Shown: positions 1 through 9,158, numbered from the stretch's first letter. The stretch: DNA of 64,000 bases from Aliiglaciecola sp041538045 (GCF_041538045.1 NZ_JBGOSE010000001.1:372001-436000); one strand, 5' to 3'. Notes: generated by a model not told the origin, from the sequence alone. A program made the numbers and translations.

Positions 1-393
1 CATAAGTGGGATAACCAAGATGCAATGTTCAATGATGAGATAAACGCCGTTTTTAACATGGACTGCCATGTTAATAGTCATGAACATAAGCCGCAAATAA
101 AAGCATTCGTTTTTGGGCACGCAAATTATGAAATGCTTTTGAATCCATTCATTGGGCTAACTGGGAAGTGGCTACCGATCAAAGTGGATGACCGCTTTTT
201 TGCTGAGAATCATACCCGTCAGCTAAGCACTTTAGATTCATCTCTATATGATCTTTTATGTTGTAAAAACTCACTTTCAGATTCAGGTAAGCTATCGCCA
301 ATCCCTTTGTTGGGGATACCTGGTTGGTATTCCCAAAACCAAAGTAGAGAGTTTTATTTGAATCAAGACTATTTTAGACCGGCGCGTAGCTAG
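1..393 (+). CDS. DUF3025 family protein, C-terminal part (cut by window edge)
   Basis: The frame is open to the left edge: codons reading HKWDNQDA precede the first ATG at 25, so this is the last ~130 residues of a longer protein whose start lies outside the window. The ending, PLLGIPGWYSQNQ followed by FYLNQDYFRPAR, resembles the conserved C-terminus of DUF3025 proteins (LGVPGW ... FY ... YFRP). The function of that family is unknown to me. The gene ends 15 bases before the convergent YIP1-type gene. Family assignment is by motif memory only. Confidence 0.7.
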   Translation, partial: HKWDNQDAMFNDEINAVFNMDCHVNSHEHKPQIKAFVFGHANYEMLLNPFIGLTGKWLPIKVDDRFFAENHTRQLSTLDSSLYDLLCCKNSLSDSGKLSPIPLLGIPGWYSQNQSREFYLNQDYFRPARS

Positions 394-407
394 TTATTCT
401 ATTTCGA

Positions 408-1112
408 TTAATTTATTACAATTAATAAGAACCAAAGTGTAATTACAATGGCAAATGGTGCAATGGCTACGGTGTAAATTTTGGCTCTGTTGAATTTAGT
501 CCAATGACTCAATCCTACTGCTATGAGGTAAATACTAAAAAACAGCTCTGGCTTAACCAAGTTTGCTAAACCAAACCACTTAGAGTCCTCGCCTAAGCCT
601 AACCAATAAGATAATGCTAAAGGATTCAACTCACTGATTGGCATTTGATTGTTTCCGGCTAAAGCCAAAACTAGTATTGCCGTTATAAAACTAATAACTG
701 AAGGTAAAGAGATCCACCACGTAAAACCATACCAGTCAGTAAATCCATTAATGCACTCTTCATCTGTTTTAGCTACTAAATTAAGATAGGCGGCAAGTAC
801 TAAATTAACGATTACTTGGAATAAAAAAGCAACTATTAGGATGCCAACAACTAAAAAATCAGGTCTAATTTGCGCTCTAATATTATTTTGTTCAGCAGGA
901 CTAAGATTACCCGCTGTGCTATTAACGATATAATCCCTATACCATTCGAAATCGACAAAGTTATAGTATAAATATAATGGTAGTAAGACAAAGCTCATAA
1001 CTAAAACAAAGGGTATCCAAGACCAATTGTCGTTGTTGTTTACAGCCTCAAAAACACCATTTGGCTTTGTGAAAATTTGTAAAGAAGCTTGCAAAGGGTT
1101 TTTCGGTTGCAT
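408..1112 (-). CDS. YIP1 family inner-membrane protein
   Basis: This 234-residue protein has about five hydrophobic segments, near residues 33-51, 86-112, 131-153, 187-204 and 212-233. A short N-terminal region reading NPLQASLQIFTKPNGVFEAV is the usual start of bacterial Yip1-domain proteins, in which a 'P..F..I...P..vf' stretch precedes the membrane core. It is an integral membrane protein of unknown role; bacterial Yip1 proteins have no settled function. It is divergent from the NatAB operon across 223 bases and convergent with the DUF3025 gene. No catalytic motif is visible. The family call is fairly secure; function is not assigned. Confidence 0.7.
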   Translation of the reverse strand: MQPKNPLQASLQIFTKPNGVFEAVNNNDNWSWIPFVLVMSFVLLPLYLYYNFVDFEWYRDYIVNSTAGNLSPAEQNNIRAQIRPDFLVVGILIVAFLFQVIVNLVLAAYLNLVAKTDEECINGFTDWYGFTWWISLPSVISFITAILVLALAGNNQMPISELNPLALSYWLGLGEDSKWFGLANLVKPELFFSIYLIAVGLSHWTKFNRAKIYTVAIAPFAIVITLWFLLIVIN

Positions 1113-1335
1113 AACAAAAGTGCTCTCGTTGAGTTATAGTTTTCGAGGCTCAATAAAAGTGAATTAAAAGGGGAGCCATAAATATCGAGTTTAAGTGTTC
1201 TCAATTATATGTAATAAATCCAGTAAGTTATACACTATTGAACAAGAGAGAGCGATTTATCAAAATTTGTTCTTAAAAAAACGATTTAGTTAAACGAATG
1301 AGTTTACCTAGCTCAGATATAATCAGGGAAAAGTA

Positions 1336-2121
1336 ATGATAGAAATTAAGAATTTAGGTAAGAAGTTCGAGATTGAGAACCCCAAAAAACTGAGTGAACA
1401 AGAAAAGAAAGATCCTCGGCTCAAAGGGCGATACTTTCATTCCGTATTAGATGTAACCTTCAACGTCGATAGAGGCCAAGTACTTGGTTTACTCGGTCCT
1501 AACGGTGCTGGCAAAACTACTACGTTAAGAATGTTGTCCACCGCATTACAGCCTAATCAAGGCAGCGTATATATTAATGATGTTAATGTATTAAAAGACC
1601 CTTTGGTTGCCCGCCAGAAAATTGGTTTTCTATCTGGTTCCACAGGCTTGTATGGCCGTTTAACTGGTCGTGAAAATATCGAATACTTTGGGCAACTTCA
1701 CGGTATGAATAAACATCAGATTGAAAGCCAAATCGCGGAATTGTCGGCTCTTTTGGAAATGGACACTTTTTTAGATCGCCGAAGTGAAAACTTCTCAACA
1801 GGTATGAAACAGAAAACTTCAATTGCTAGAGCCGTTATTCATAGTCCTGAAGTTGTTATTTTAGATGAGCCTACAACGGGTTTAGATATCATGGCGACCC
1901 AGACAGTATTAGATTTTATTCGAAGTTTGAAAAAGAAAAATATTCCAGTCATTTTCTCTACCCATCATTTGAGTGAAGTGGAGGAATTATGCGACCGAGT
2001 CACAATTATCGACAATGGCGTTAGTCAATTTAATGGTAGCCTCGACGAATTCAGAGGACAGGCACCAAATAAAAATCTACATGCCGCTTTCTTAGCCACT
2101 ATTCAACAAGGAGAGCAGTAA
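1336..2121 (+). CDS. natA: ABC transporter ATP-binding protein, NatA type
   Basis: This is the ATPase subunit of an ABC-2 type exporter, 261 residues. The Walker A motif GPNGAGKT lies at residues ~54-61. The signature is FSTGMKQK, a variant of LSGGQ usual in this subfamily, and Walker B is VVILDEPTTGLD, with a switch His in STHHLSE. The charged N-terminal insert (about residues 13-33, NPKKLSEQEKKDPRLK) before the core strand is typical of NatA-like proteins. The start ATG follows an AGGGAAA ribosome site. The stop codon overlaps the permease ATG (TAATG), so the two subunits are translationally coupled. NatAB of Bacillus exports Na+; the substrate here is not shown by the sequence. Confidence 0.85.
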   Translation: MIEIKNLGKKFEIENPKKLSEQEKKDPRLKGRYFHSVLDVTFNVDRGQVLGLLGPNGAGKTTTLRMLSTALQPNQGSVYINDVNVLKDPLVARQKIGFLSGSTGLYGRLTGRENIEYFGQLHGMNKHQIESQIAELSALLEMDTFLDRRSENFSTGMKQKTSIARAVIHSPEVVILDEPTTGLDIMATQTVLDFIRSLKKKNIPVIFSTHHLSEVEELCDRVTIIDNGVSQFNGSLDEFRGQAPNKNLHAAFLATIQQGEQ

Positions 2122-3314
2122 TGTGGTTAGTGTTATTTAAAGAATTAAAAGAACTTGTAAGAGATAAAAAAACGTTATTTTTTATGATTGCTGTTCCAAT
2201 TCTTGTTATGCCAGCATTTGCTGGGATAGCTATATATTTTGCTCAAAATGCAGCGACTGAAGCTCAAAATAAAGTACTAAATTATGCTTTGATAGGTGGC
2301 CAGTACGCGCCAGAAATTGAGACTAAATTATTGCAGATTGATGGTTTTAATCGTGTTGATATTAACCAGCAAACGGATTACAAAAAGTTAATTCAAGCCA
2401 ATACAGTCGATTTTGTGTTGGAAATTCCCTCAAACTATTCTAATGATATCTTACAAAGTGGACAGGCATCACTAAAGCTCCACCTAAATGATTCTGGACT
2501 TAACAGGGTTTTTTATCGTGTAAATGAAATTGTTGATGAGCAGGTTCAGAAGTTAAGAGAAACCGCTTTTAATAAGCTGAAGCTATCTGAAAAGCAGCAA
2601 GTTGCAGTCTTAGAGCCGATTATCTTAGAGAAAGTGAATACCGCGGATACGCGAGAAAACTGGGGAGAAAAAATAGGTGGCCTCATTCCATACTTTATTT
2701 TTATATTGTGCCTTCAAGGTGCAATGTTTCCAGCAGCAGATTTAGGCGCGGGGGAAAAAGAAAGAGGCACGTTAGAAACCTTGTTAATTTCGCCCATAGA
2801 GCGCTATAAGCTTGTGTTAGGTAAGTTTCTAACCATTGCCCTGGCAGGATTAACTTCTGCGCTTATTACCGTTTCTAGCATGGCATTGTGGGGATTGATA
2901 CTTAGCCAAGGTCTAGCAATTGAGTTCGTGGTGGCATTTATGTCTTCTATTGGCGCTGTTGACTTTATTTTAATGTTTTTAATGTTAATTCCCGTTGTTG
3001 CTATTTTTGCATCTATATTACTAAGCCTGTCTATTTACGCTAAGAGTTATAAAGAAGCGCAAAGTTACATGGGAACCCTGATGATGTTGCTTTTTATCCC
3101 TATTTTCTTAGCTATGGCACCAGGCGTTGAGCTTAAAGGTGTTTGGGCTTGGGTACCGTTAACCAACGTTGCATTGGCGATTAAAGAGTTGATTAAAGGT
3201 ACAATGGATTATTTTCAATTGATTGCAATTTTTGGCTCTACCGCTTTGATTGCAGCAGGTTTACTTGCATTTTGCGTCAATTGGTTCAATAAAGAAAAAG
3301 TACTGTTCCGATAA
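2121..3314 (+). CDS. natB: ABC transporter permease, NatB type
   Basis: This 397-residue permease of the ABC-2 superfamily has one N-terminal transmembrane helix (about residues 18-40) and then a large extracytoplasmic region to about residue 185. A block of five to six C-terminal helices follows, beginning PYFIFILCLQGAMFPAADL. The GEKERGTLETLLISP motif just after that helix is the conserved cytoplasmic signature of NatB/COG1668 permeases. It overlaps natA by one base and is followed by a strong hairpin terminator at 3347-3373, so natAB is a closed two-gene operon. The transported substrate (Na+ in the Bacillus prototype) is inference only. Confidence 0.82.
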   Translation: MWLVLFKELKELVRDKKTLFFMIAVPILVMPAFAGIAIYFAQNAATEAQNKVLNYALIGGQYAPEIETKLLQIDGFNRVDINQQTDYKKLIQANTVDFVLEIPSNYSNDILQSGQASLKLHLNDSGLNRVFYRVNEIVDEQVQKLRETAFNKLKLSEKQQVAVLEPIILEKVNTADTRENWGEKIGGLIPYFIFILCLQGAMFPAADLGAGEKERGTLETLLISPIERYKLVLGKFLTIALAGLTSALITVSSMALWGLILSQGLAIEFVVAFMSSIGAVDFILMFLMLIPVVAIFASILLSLSIYAKSYKEAQSYMGTLMMLLFIPIFLAMAPGVELKGVWAWVPLTNVALAIKELIKGTMDYFQLIAIFGSTALIAAGLLAFCVNWFNKEKVLFR

Positions 3315-3346
3315 CCCAACCTTAGTTAGCTTAAATTTTGTGTTGT

Positions 3347-3373
3347 AGGCATTTATTGTAATGCCTTTTCTTT
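3347..3373 (+). terminator. Rho-independent terminator of natAB
   Basis: A perfect 7-bp stem (AGGCATT / AATGCCT) with a 6-base loop is followed by TTTCTTT, 33 bases after the natB stop. It runs into the last two bases of the convergent transposase gene. Confidence 0.75.
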
Positions 3374-4334
3374 AATAATAATTGTCTGCAACGCTAGCTA
3401 TGCGTTTCCTATTCGTGTGTTCCTTGAATTTTTTCCGACTTTTATAACTACCTGCTGCAATACTATATATGGATTCAAATTGATGGCTAAGGGCATACCA
3501 ACTAGATTCAATCAAATTTAGCTTTTTAAGGATTTGAGGAAAGTTGGGAGGAGATAAAGCTCTGTTTGTCGGAGTCGGAGCCCTAGCGGTGGTCCTTACC
3601 AATGTAATATAATCGGCTAAATTCAATGGTAGACAAAAATCTTTATTATTATTTGAAAACGGCATCAATTCAGGTGGTTGAACCCCTCTTTCAAATGCCA
3701 TAATACGCCGTTTGATACTGGTATGGTTTGAGCTCTCAGGGGTAGATGCTGTTTTTGCCCTAATAGGGTTTAAATCGACATATACCATACAAGCGGTCAA
3801 TGCTTTTTCATCTAATAATGCTTGGGATTTAAATCGGCCCTCCCAAAAGTGACCGGTGCATTGATCTTCTCGATTTGCTCGTCTCGCTATTGGCTCATTT
3901 AACTCACGCATGAACCAACTTATGTCAAAAAGTCGTTGCCGATATATTTTGATGGTTTGATTTAAGGTTTGAAGTTGTACTTCATTCAACTCGTTCTGTT
4001 TGTTTTGAAGAAACTGCAGAGCTAATTGAGTTGGCTTGTGCAATTTTCGCCAACTTGCTATTACATCTTTATCAGATAACTCTAGTGCTTTACTTTTGTT
4101 TACATGAAGGACCACATGTATATGGTTGCTCATGACAGCATATGCACATACATCAATACAAAAAACTGATGTAAGCAACAATATTCTATCTTCAACCCAT
4201 TGGCGACGATGCTCATAACTTTTACCACTGTATGTATCTCTACCGCAAAGATAAGCACGGCGAACGCATCTGGACACACAGTGATAGTAAGGAGTATCAA
4301 CCAGGCTAATTTGATGCTTGCGTGCTAAAGGCAT
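3372..4334 (-). CDS. REP-associated tyrosine transposase (Y1/RAYT, IS200-like fold)
   Basis: This 320-residue single-strand DNA transposase has a Y1_Tnp domain. The metal-binding HUH motif is visible as SNHIHVVLH (His71, His73), and the likely nucleophile is Tyr185 in MVYVDLNPIRAK. The fragment GHFWEGRFKSQAL in between is also typical of this group. RAYTs bind REP palindromes and are usually domesticated single-copy genes rather than mobile elements. Consistent with that, the upstream flank (4441-4604) carries five REP-like units and related units occur near 23.1 kb and 50 kb. The C-terminus beyond residue ~220 is basic, with a KSRKKFKEHTNRKR tail that could contact DNA. No terminal inverted repeats of a classical IS were seen. 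Confidence 0.85.
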   Translation of the reverse strand: MPLARKHQISLVDTPYYHCVSRCVRRAYLCGRDTYSGKSYEHRRQWVEDRILLLTSVFCIDVCAYAVMSNHIHVVLHVNKSKALELSDKDVIASWRKLHKPTQLALQFLQNKQNELNEVQLQTLNQTIKIYRQRLFDISWFMRELNEPIARRANREDQCTGHFWEGRFKSQALLDEKALTACMVYVDLNPIRAKTASTPESSNHTSIKRRIMAFERGVQPPELMPFSNNNKDFCLPLNLADYITLVRTTARAPTPTNRALSPPNFPQILKKLNLIESSWYALSHQFESIYSIAAGSYKSRKKFKEHTNRKRIASVADNYY

Positions 4335-4389
4335 TGTTTTCTCTATTGTTACTATAGGTTTCTTTAGCGTAGTCGTATTTTTAAGAGGA

Positions 4390-4422
4390 GAAGTCTAGTT
4401 CAAGCCAAATTGAAGTCTAGTT
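4390..4422 (+). repeat. Direct repeat GAAGTCTAGTT, two copies
   Basis: GAAGTCTAGTT occurs at 4390-4400 and 4412-4422, 22 bases apart, between the transposase start and the REP-like units. The GTCTAG core also appears in the first REP-like unit at 4441, so these may be decayed members of the same family. Confidence 0.5.
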
Positions 4423-4440
4423 TGGAGTGAAAATTATTAT

Positions 4441-4604
4441 GGCTGTCTAGGTTAGAGCCGGAAGTTATTGTGGCTGTCAAAGTTAAAGCCGTTGTCAACC
4501 TATGACATGGTTGAACGTCTATAAAGTGGCTTTCCAGGTTAAAATAGTTCATGAGATGCCTGTCCAAGTTAAAATATCATAAGATGCCTGTCCAGGTTAA
4601 AATA
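4441..4604 (+). repeat. REP-like repeat array next to the transposase (five units)
   Basis: Five related 20-base units lie in the same orientation: GGCTGTCTAGGTTAGAGCCG (4441-4460), GGCTGTCAAAGTTAAAGCCG (4472-4491), GGCTTTCCAGGTTAAAATAG (4528-4547), TGCCTGTCCAAGTTAAAATA (4557-4576) and TGCCTGTCCAGGTTAAAATA (4585-4604). The start-to-start spacing is 31, 56, 29 and 28 bases. The first two can form hairpins through GGCT/AGCC. The core G(T/C)CTGTCCA-GTTAAA is shared with arrays at 23.1 and 50 kb. They sit immediately upstream of the RAYT gene, as expected for its cognate REPs. Confidence 0.75.
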
Positions 4605-4617
4605 CAGCGCCGTAATC

Positions 4618-6345
4618 TTAGAAGCCGTAAGAGTATTTCAATAGCAGTAAAACGATACCTGAATAGAGCAAAGATACCGGCCAGCCGAAGTTGATGAAGT
4701 GCTTAAATTTATAATTTGCAGCATTGAATGCTAACAAATTGGTTTGGTAACCATAAGGCGATAAAAAGCTAGCACTGGCAGCGAATGCTACTGCTAATGC
4801 GAACGGCATCAGTGGAACTTCGAGGACTTCAACTATACCATATGCAAAAGGAAACATAAGGGCTGCAGCTGCATTGTTGGTTACCAATTCGGTTAAAAGT
4901 AGCGTTAATCCATAAACAACAAGTAATGCTAAAAATGGACTACCACTATTAATAAAGGGTTTTAACGAGCCAGTTAACAGAGCAATTACGCCAGAAGATG
5001 ACAATGCTGTTGCTAAGCTTAATGCGCCTACAATAACAATCACTAAGTTAATTGGAATATTCCGCTTCAATTCTGAGTTATTAATTACCCCTGAAAGAAT
5101 GAGTGCGGCCATAAAAAATAATAGGCCAGATGACAAACTTACTACTGAGGTCGCGGCTAATAAAATGGTTAGTAAAAAGCCACCTATGGTTAGATATTCT
5201 TGAGGTTTATTCAAACGGGTAGAAATTTTTTGCTCGGAGATAATGAAAAAGTTTTTACTTAAATTGTGTCTATTTACAAAGTCTTGACCTGTTGCAAGCA
5301 GCAGAAAATCTCCAGCTTGTAATTTAATTTCCCCTAACTTTCCGGATAGTTGCTCACCATCTCTTCTAATAGCAACTACAGCGGCATCAAATAAAGCTCT
5401 AAATCCAACAGCTTTAAGTGTCTTGCCAATGATTTGCGCGCGATTTGAAATGATTACTTCCGTTAAGTTGTCTCGTAATAGCCCATCTGCCTCAGCGAAC
5501 AATACTAAGCCTTTAATATGTGAAAGGCTGTCCACGTTCTTGATGTTGCCAGAAAAAATTAATTTGTCGTTTTCTAAGATCATTAGGTCAGGAGCTACCG
5601 GACTAATTAGTTGCCCATCGCGGACAATCTCAACTAAAAACAACTCAGGTAAATTTCGGAGGTGGTTCTGCTCTACGGTTTTACCAATTAATTCCGACTC
5701 TGCAATTACCTCAGCTTCGATAAAGTAATATTGAAAACTCCCTTTGCGTGTCTCAATGTTAGGCAGCAATGGTGTTAATAAAAACATTAATAAGCCACAA
5801 CTCAAACCTGCAATCAAACCATAAAAGGTGAAATCCCAGAACTGAAAGCCTGGATGTCCTTGCTCAATTAGAAAGCTATCCACAATTAGGTTAGTGGATG
5901 TCCCGATAAGGGTGACTGTCCCGCCTAAAATAGCGGAGTATGACAGAGGTATAAGTAATTTGGATGCGGGATGATGCTGGTTTTGACTGATGGGGGCAAT
6001 CATACTAGCAACAACGGCTGTGTTATTGAGTAGCGCAGATGAGGCGAAAGTGAGTCCAAATAATCGCCAATAACTAGCTTTGAAACTAGCTGTAATCAAC
6101 TTTCTTCCCAAACTCTTAATCATGGATGTCTTATCAACAGCAGTACTCACCAGTAATAGAATTATAAGGGTGAGTAAACCTTCGTTGGTAAGGTTATGTG
6201 CAACTTCTGTAAAGGTAATTTGGCCACTTAGCATCAACGCTAATGTTGAACCAGCAAACACAGAAGAAGGGCGCTTATCAGTGATGATAAGCGCCGCAAT
6301 GGTCGCGAAAAAAATTGCTATAACAGCAATTTGATTAATATCCAC
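4618..6345 (-). CDS. SLC13 family permease with two TrkA-C domains (probable sulfate importer)
   Basis: This 575-residue inner-membrane carrier of the DASS/SLC13 (CitT/ArsB-like) type has an N-terminal helix block (about residues 1-190) containing ALLNNTAVVASMIAPI, a conserved SLC13 substrate/Na+ motif. Two soluble RCK_C/TrkA-C domains follow (about 195-280 and 290-370, the second opening ISNRAQIIGKTLKAVGF). A second helix block contains LLTELVTNNAAAALMFP, the matching repeat of that motif. It is the last gene of the cys operon, 18 bases after cysN; SLC13/TrkA-C proteins in cys operons are thought to import sulfate. The likely start is GTG at 6345. Substrate is inferred from context. Confidence 0.82.
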   Translation of the reverse strand: MDINQIAVIAIFFATIAALIITDKRPSSVFAGSTLALMLSGQITFTEVAHNLTNEGLLTLIILLLVSTAVDKTSMIKSLGRKLITASFKASYWRLFGLTFASSALLNNTAVVASMIAPISQNQHHPASKLLIPLSYSAILGGTVTLIGTSTNLIVDSFLIEQGHPGFQFWDFTFYGLIAGLSCGLLMFLLTPLLPNIETRKGSFQYYFIEAEVIAESELIGKTVEQNHLRNLPELFLVEIVRDGQLISPVAPDLMILENDKLIFSGNIKNVDSLSHIKGLVLFAEADGLLRDNLTEVIISNRAQIIGKTLKAVGFRALFDAAVVAIRRDGEQLSGKLGEIKLQAGDFLLLATGQDFVNRHNLSKNFFIISEQKISTRLNKPQEYLTIGGFLLTILLAATSVVSLSSGLLFFMAALILSGVINNSELKRNIPINLVIVIVGALSLATALSSSGVIALLTGSLKPFINSGSPFLALLVVYGLTLLLTELVTNNAAAALMFPFAYGIVEVLEVPLMPFALAVAFAASASFLSPYGYQTNLLAFNAANYKFKHFINFGWPVSLLYSGIVLLLLKYSYGF

Positions 6346-6363
6346 AGTTGGAAATTCGAGTGA

Positions 6364-7773
6364 TTATAATTTAGTTATGTCAGTGGCATTCCAGTGTGGG
6401 AAGTGTTTTCTAACTAACGTATTAAACTCAATTTCAAATTCTGAGAACTGATTAGCAGCAGTAGTAGCCTGGGTTTGCTCTATTATCATACCCGCACCTA
6501 CAGTGCCATTAGTCACCCTATCGATAATAATAAACGCACCAGTAGCACGATTATCAGTATAAGGGTCACAGGCTACCATTTGGGTAAGCTTGATATTTGC
6601 TACCGCAATTTCGTTTAGATTCAAATGCACGGCATCTTTCTTTTCCATGGTGTTTACGTCAATCAAATAATTGATACCAGTAACTGAACCAGGTACAAAC
6701 TTAGTCGCGAATTTAAAACCATATTGTTTGTTTGGAATTAGTGCTTCTTCATCCATCCAGACTAAATGAGTCTTGAAGGTACTTCCATGCAGTGGCAAAT
6801 TATCCGATTTAACAATCATATCACCACGAGAAATGTCTATTTCATCTTCGAGGGTTAAGGTTGTTGTCAAGGGAGCATGGGCTACTTCCTGCTCACCTTC
6901 GAAGTTAACAATTGATTTTACGGTCGATTGTTTACCAGAGGGGAGAGTTGTCACTTTATCGCCAACTGCGATTTGACCGGATACCACAGTACCCGCAAAG
7001 CCGCGGAAGTTAAGGTGAGGACGGTTGACATACTGCACTGGGAATCTGAAATCATCTAAATTTAAATCTTTATCAATTTCTATATTTTCCAACGCGGTCA
7101 TCAAGGTATCGCCTGTATACCAAGGTGTATGTTCACTCTTATTAACTACGTTATCACCATCAAGTGCCGATAATGGGATAAAGCTAATATCAGGAATATC
7201 CAGTTGTTTTGAAAATTCCAAATAGTCTTGTTTGATCTCTTCAAAAACAGTCTGACTGTAATCCATCAAGTCCATTTTGTTAATGGCCACGATAACGTGT
7301 TTGATCCCCAACAAAGAAACCAAAAATGAATGACGACGAGTTTGAGTTTTCACGCCAGCACGAGCATCTACTAATATAATCGCCATTTGACAGGTTGATG
7401 CACCTGTTACCATGTTACGGGTATATTGTTCATGTCCTGGGGTGTCTGCAATAATAAACTTACGTTTATCGGTAGAGAAATAACGATAAGCAACGTCGAT
7501 AGTGATACCTTGCTCACGCTCAGATTGCAGACCATCAACTAATAACGCTAGGTCGACTTTTTCACCTGTAGTTCCAACTTTTTTACTGTCTTTGGTGATA
7601 GCTGCAAGTTGATCTTCGTAGATCATTTTAGAGTCGTGTAACAAACGTCCAATAAGAGTACTCTTACCGTCATCTACACTTCCGCAGGTTAAAAATCGAA
7701 GAAGATCTTTTTTCTCATGTTGATCTAAGTATGACAATATATCTTGTTGTAGTAATGTGTTTTCGCTATTCAT
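6364..7773 (-). CDS. cysN: Sulfate adenylyltransferase subunit 1 (GTPase)
   Basis: CysN is the GTPase subunit of ATP sulfurylase; with CysD it makes APS from sulfate and ATP, using GTP hydrolysis to drive the reaction. It has 469 residues, near the family norm of ~475. The G1 loop GSVDDGKSTLIGRLL starts at residue 31, G3 is DTPGHEQYTRNM and G4 is NKMDLMDY, followed by EF-Tu-like beta-barrel domains. It lies 3 bases after cysQ and 18 before the SLC13 gene. It is separated from cysD by cysC and cysQ, unlike the common cysDNC order. No CysC fusion is present, because a separate kinase is encoded. Confidence 0.95.
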   Translation of the reverse strand: MNSENTLLQQDILSYLDQHEKKDLLRFLTCGSVDDGKSTLIGRLLHDSKMIYEDQLAAITKDSKKVGTTGEKVDLALLVDGLQSEREQGITIDVAYRYFSTDKRKFIIADTPGHEQYTRNMVTGASTCQMAIILVDARAGVKTQTRRHSFLVSLLGIKHVIVAINKMDLMDYSQTVFEEIKQDYLEFSKQLDIPDISFIPLSALDGDNVVNKSEHTPWYTGDTLMTALENIEIDKDLNLDDFRFPVQYVNRPHLNFRGFAGTVVSGQIAVGDKVTTLPSGKQSTVKSIVNFEGEQEVAHAPLTTTLTLEDEIDISRGDMIVKSDNLPLHGSTFKTHLVWMDEEALIPNKQYGFKFATKFVPGSVTGINYLIDVNTMEKKDAVHLNLNEIAVANIKLTQMVACDPYTDNRATGAFIIIDRVTNGTVGAGMIIEQTQATTAANQFSEFEIEFNTLVRKHFPHWNATDITKL

Positions 7774-7776
7774 ATT

Positions 7777-8562
7777 TTAGCAACTCACCAAAAAATAAGG
7801 GTTTAATACAGAATCTTTTTGATTGTAACGTAATGCTGGTGTATCGGGGGCCAACGGGTTGTCTGCAGTGATAACGGTAACTTTACCGCCTGCAGCTTCA
7901 ACTACAGCTTGTGCAGCGCCCGTGTCCCATTCAGAGGTTGGGCCCAAACGAGGATATAAATGCGCCTTACCCTCAGCAACCAAGCATAGTTTGAGGGAAC
8001 TTCCCATTGCCACTAGCTCAGTCTCACCAGGCAAAGATTCCAGCAGAGATGCAATCTCAGGGCTTTGGTGCGAACGACTGCCAACCACTTGCCATGTTTC
8101 ACCGTCTTGATGAGGACTAACTTTAATATCGTTAATTTCTCCGCCATCAATTTTATAAGCGCCTAGTCCTTCTACACCCACGTAGGTGGCATTTAACACT
8201 GGTGCGTAAACAACGCCTAAAACGGGTTTGCCATCACTAATTAAAGCAATGTTAACGGTGAATTCACCATTTTTCTTTACGAATTCTTTGGTGCCATCCA
8301 ATGGATCAACCAGCCAGTAGTCATCCCAAGTTTGTCTGGTTTTCCAGTCAATACTGGCAGACTCTTCTGATAAGATAGGTAACTCAGAAATTTCCCTAAG
8401 ACCATCAATAATGATGTGATGAGCAGCTAAATCTGCTTCTGTCAGAGGGCTTTCATCAGACTTTTCGTAAATCGCAAAATCTCTTTTATAAATTTCAAGT
8501 ATGGCTGCCCCAGCTTTATGGGTTATTTCAGCTACTTGAGTTGCCAAAGCATGATCAAACAT
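7777..8562 (-). CDS. cysQ: 3'(2'),5'-bisphosphate nucleotidase
   Basis: CysQ hydrolyses PAP to AMP and phosphate, clearing the inhibitory by-product of PAPS reduction. It has 261 residues of the inositol monophosphatase superfamily. The metal site is visible as LSEESAS (Glu67) and VDPLDGTKEF (Asp86, Asp89), and the second signature is SEWDTGAAQAVVEAAGG near the C-terminus. Its ATG overlaps the cysC stop (TAATG) and cysN starts 3 bases after its stop, so it is an internal operon member. In E. coli cysQ is unlinked to cysDNC; placing it between cysC and cysN couples PAP removal to PAPS synthesis. Confidence 0.93.
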   Translation of the reverse strand: MFDHALATQVAEITHKAGAAILEIYKRDFAIYEKSDESPLTEADLAAHHIIIDGLREISELPILSEESASIDWKTRQTWDDYWLVDPLDGTKEFVKKNGEFTVNIALISDGKPVLGVVYAPVLNATYVGVEGLGAYKIDGGEINDIKVSPHQDGETWQVVGSRSHQSPEIASLLESLPGETELVAMGSSLKLCLVAEGKAHLYPRLGPTSEWDTGAAQAVVEAAGGKVTVITADNPLAPDTPALRYNQKDSVLNPYFLVSC

Positions 8563-9158
8563 TAGTCTAAAAATCCTTTTTCTTGCAGCATTTTAAATAA
8601 CAACTCCGCAGACTCTTCTGCAGTTTGTCCTGAAAATGTTAGGTGAATTTCTGGATTCTCAGGTGTTTCATAGGTGGAGTCGATGCCGGTAAAGTCTTTA
8701 ATATCACCTTGGCGAGCTTTCTGGTAAAGACCTTTAGGATCTCGTTGTTCACAGATCTCTAAGGGTGTATCCACAAAAACTTCAATAAATTCACCTTCAG
8801 ACAATAAACCGCGGCAAAAATCACGGTCTGCTTTAAATGGAGAGATAAAAGCGGTTAGTACAATTAGGCCAGAATCCACAAATAATTTTGCTACTTCACT
8901 GATTCGACGAATGTTTTCCACTCTATCTGAGTCGCTAAAACCTAAGTCGCCACACAAACCATGGCGCACATTATCGCCATCAAGCAAATAAGTATGTTTA
9001 CTTGCTTCTGCAAGTTTCTTTTCCAATAAATTGGCAATCGTAGACTTTCCAGATCCGCTTAACCCCGTTAGCCAAATGACTGAAGGTTTTTGTGCTTTGG
9101 CCTCGGCTCTGCGTTTCTTGTCTACTTCATGTTGGTGCCATACGATGTTAGTAGCCAT
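8562..9158 (-). CDS. cysC: Adenylyl-sulfate (APS) kinase
   Basis: CysC phosphorylates APS to PAPS with ATP in the cytoplasm. It is 198 residues, the normal length. The P-loop GLSGSGKST lies at residues ~32-40, followed by LLDGDNVRHGLCGDLGF (substrate loop) and FISPFKADRDF, the segment that contains the serine phosphorylated in some homologues. The start ATG shares one base with the cysD stop (TAATG), and its own stop overlaps the cysQ ATG in the same way. Regulation is presumably through the promoter upstream of cysD (10073-10257); no CysB site was identified with confidence. Confidence 0.95.
   Translation of the reverse strand: MATNIVWHQHEVDKKRRAEAKAQKPSVIWLTGLSGSGKSTIANLLEKKLAEASKHTYLLDGDNVRHGLCGDLGFSDSDRVENIRRISEVAKLFVDSGLIVLTAFISPFKADRDFCRGLLSEGEFIEVFVDTPLEICEQRDPKGLYQKARQGDIKDFTGIDSTYETPENPEIHLTFSGQTAEESAELLFKMLQEKGFLD

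Noticed and set aside
1318..1323. TATAAT just upstream of natA
   Set aside because: It lies only 12 bases before the ATG and overlaps the ribosome-site position, with no -35 match at 16-18 bases.
4441..4604. Direct repeats could be read as a CRISPR array
   Set aside because: Units are diverged, spacing is short and uneven (8 to 36 bases between units) and no cas genes are present; they fit REP-like repeats beside a RAYT gene.
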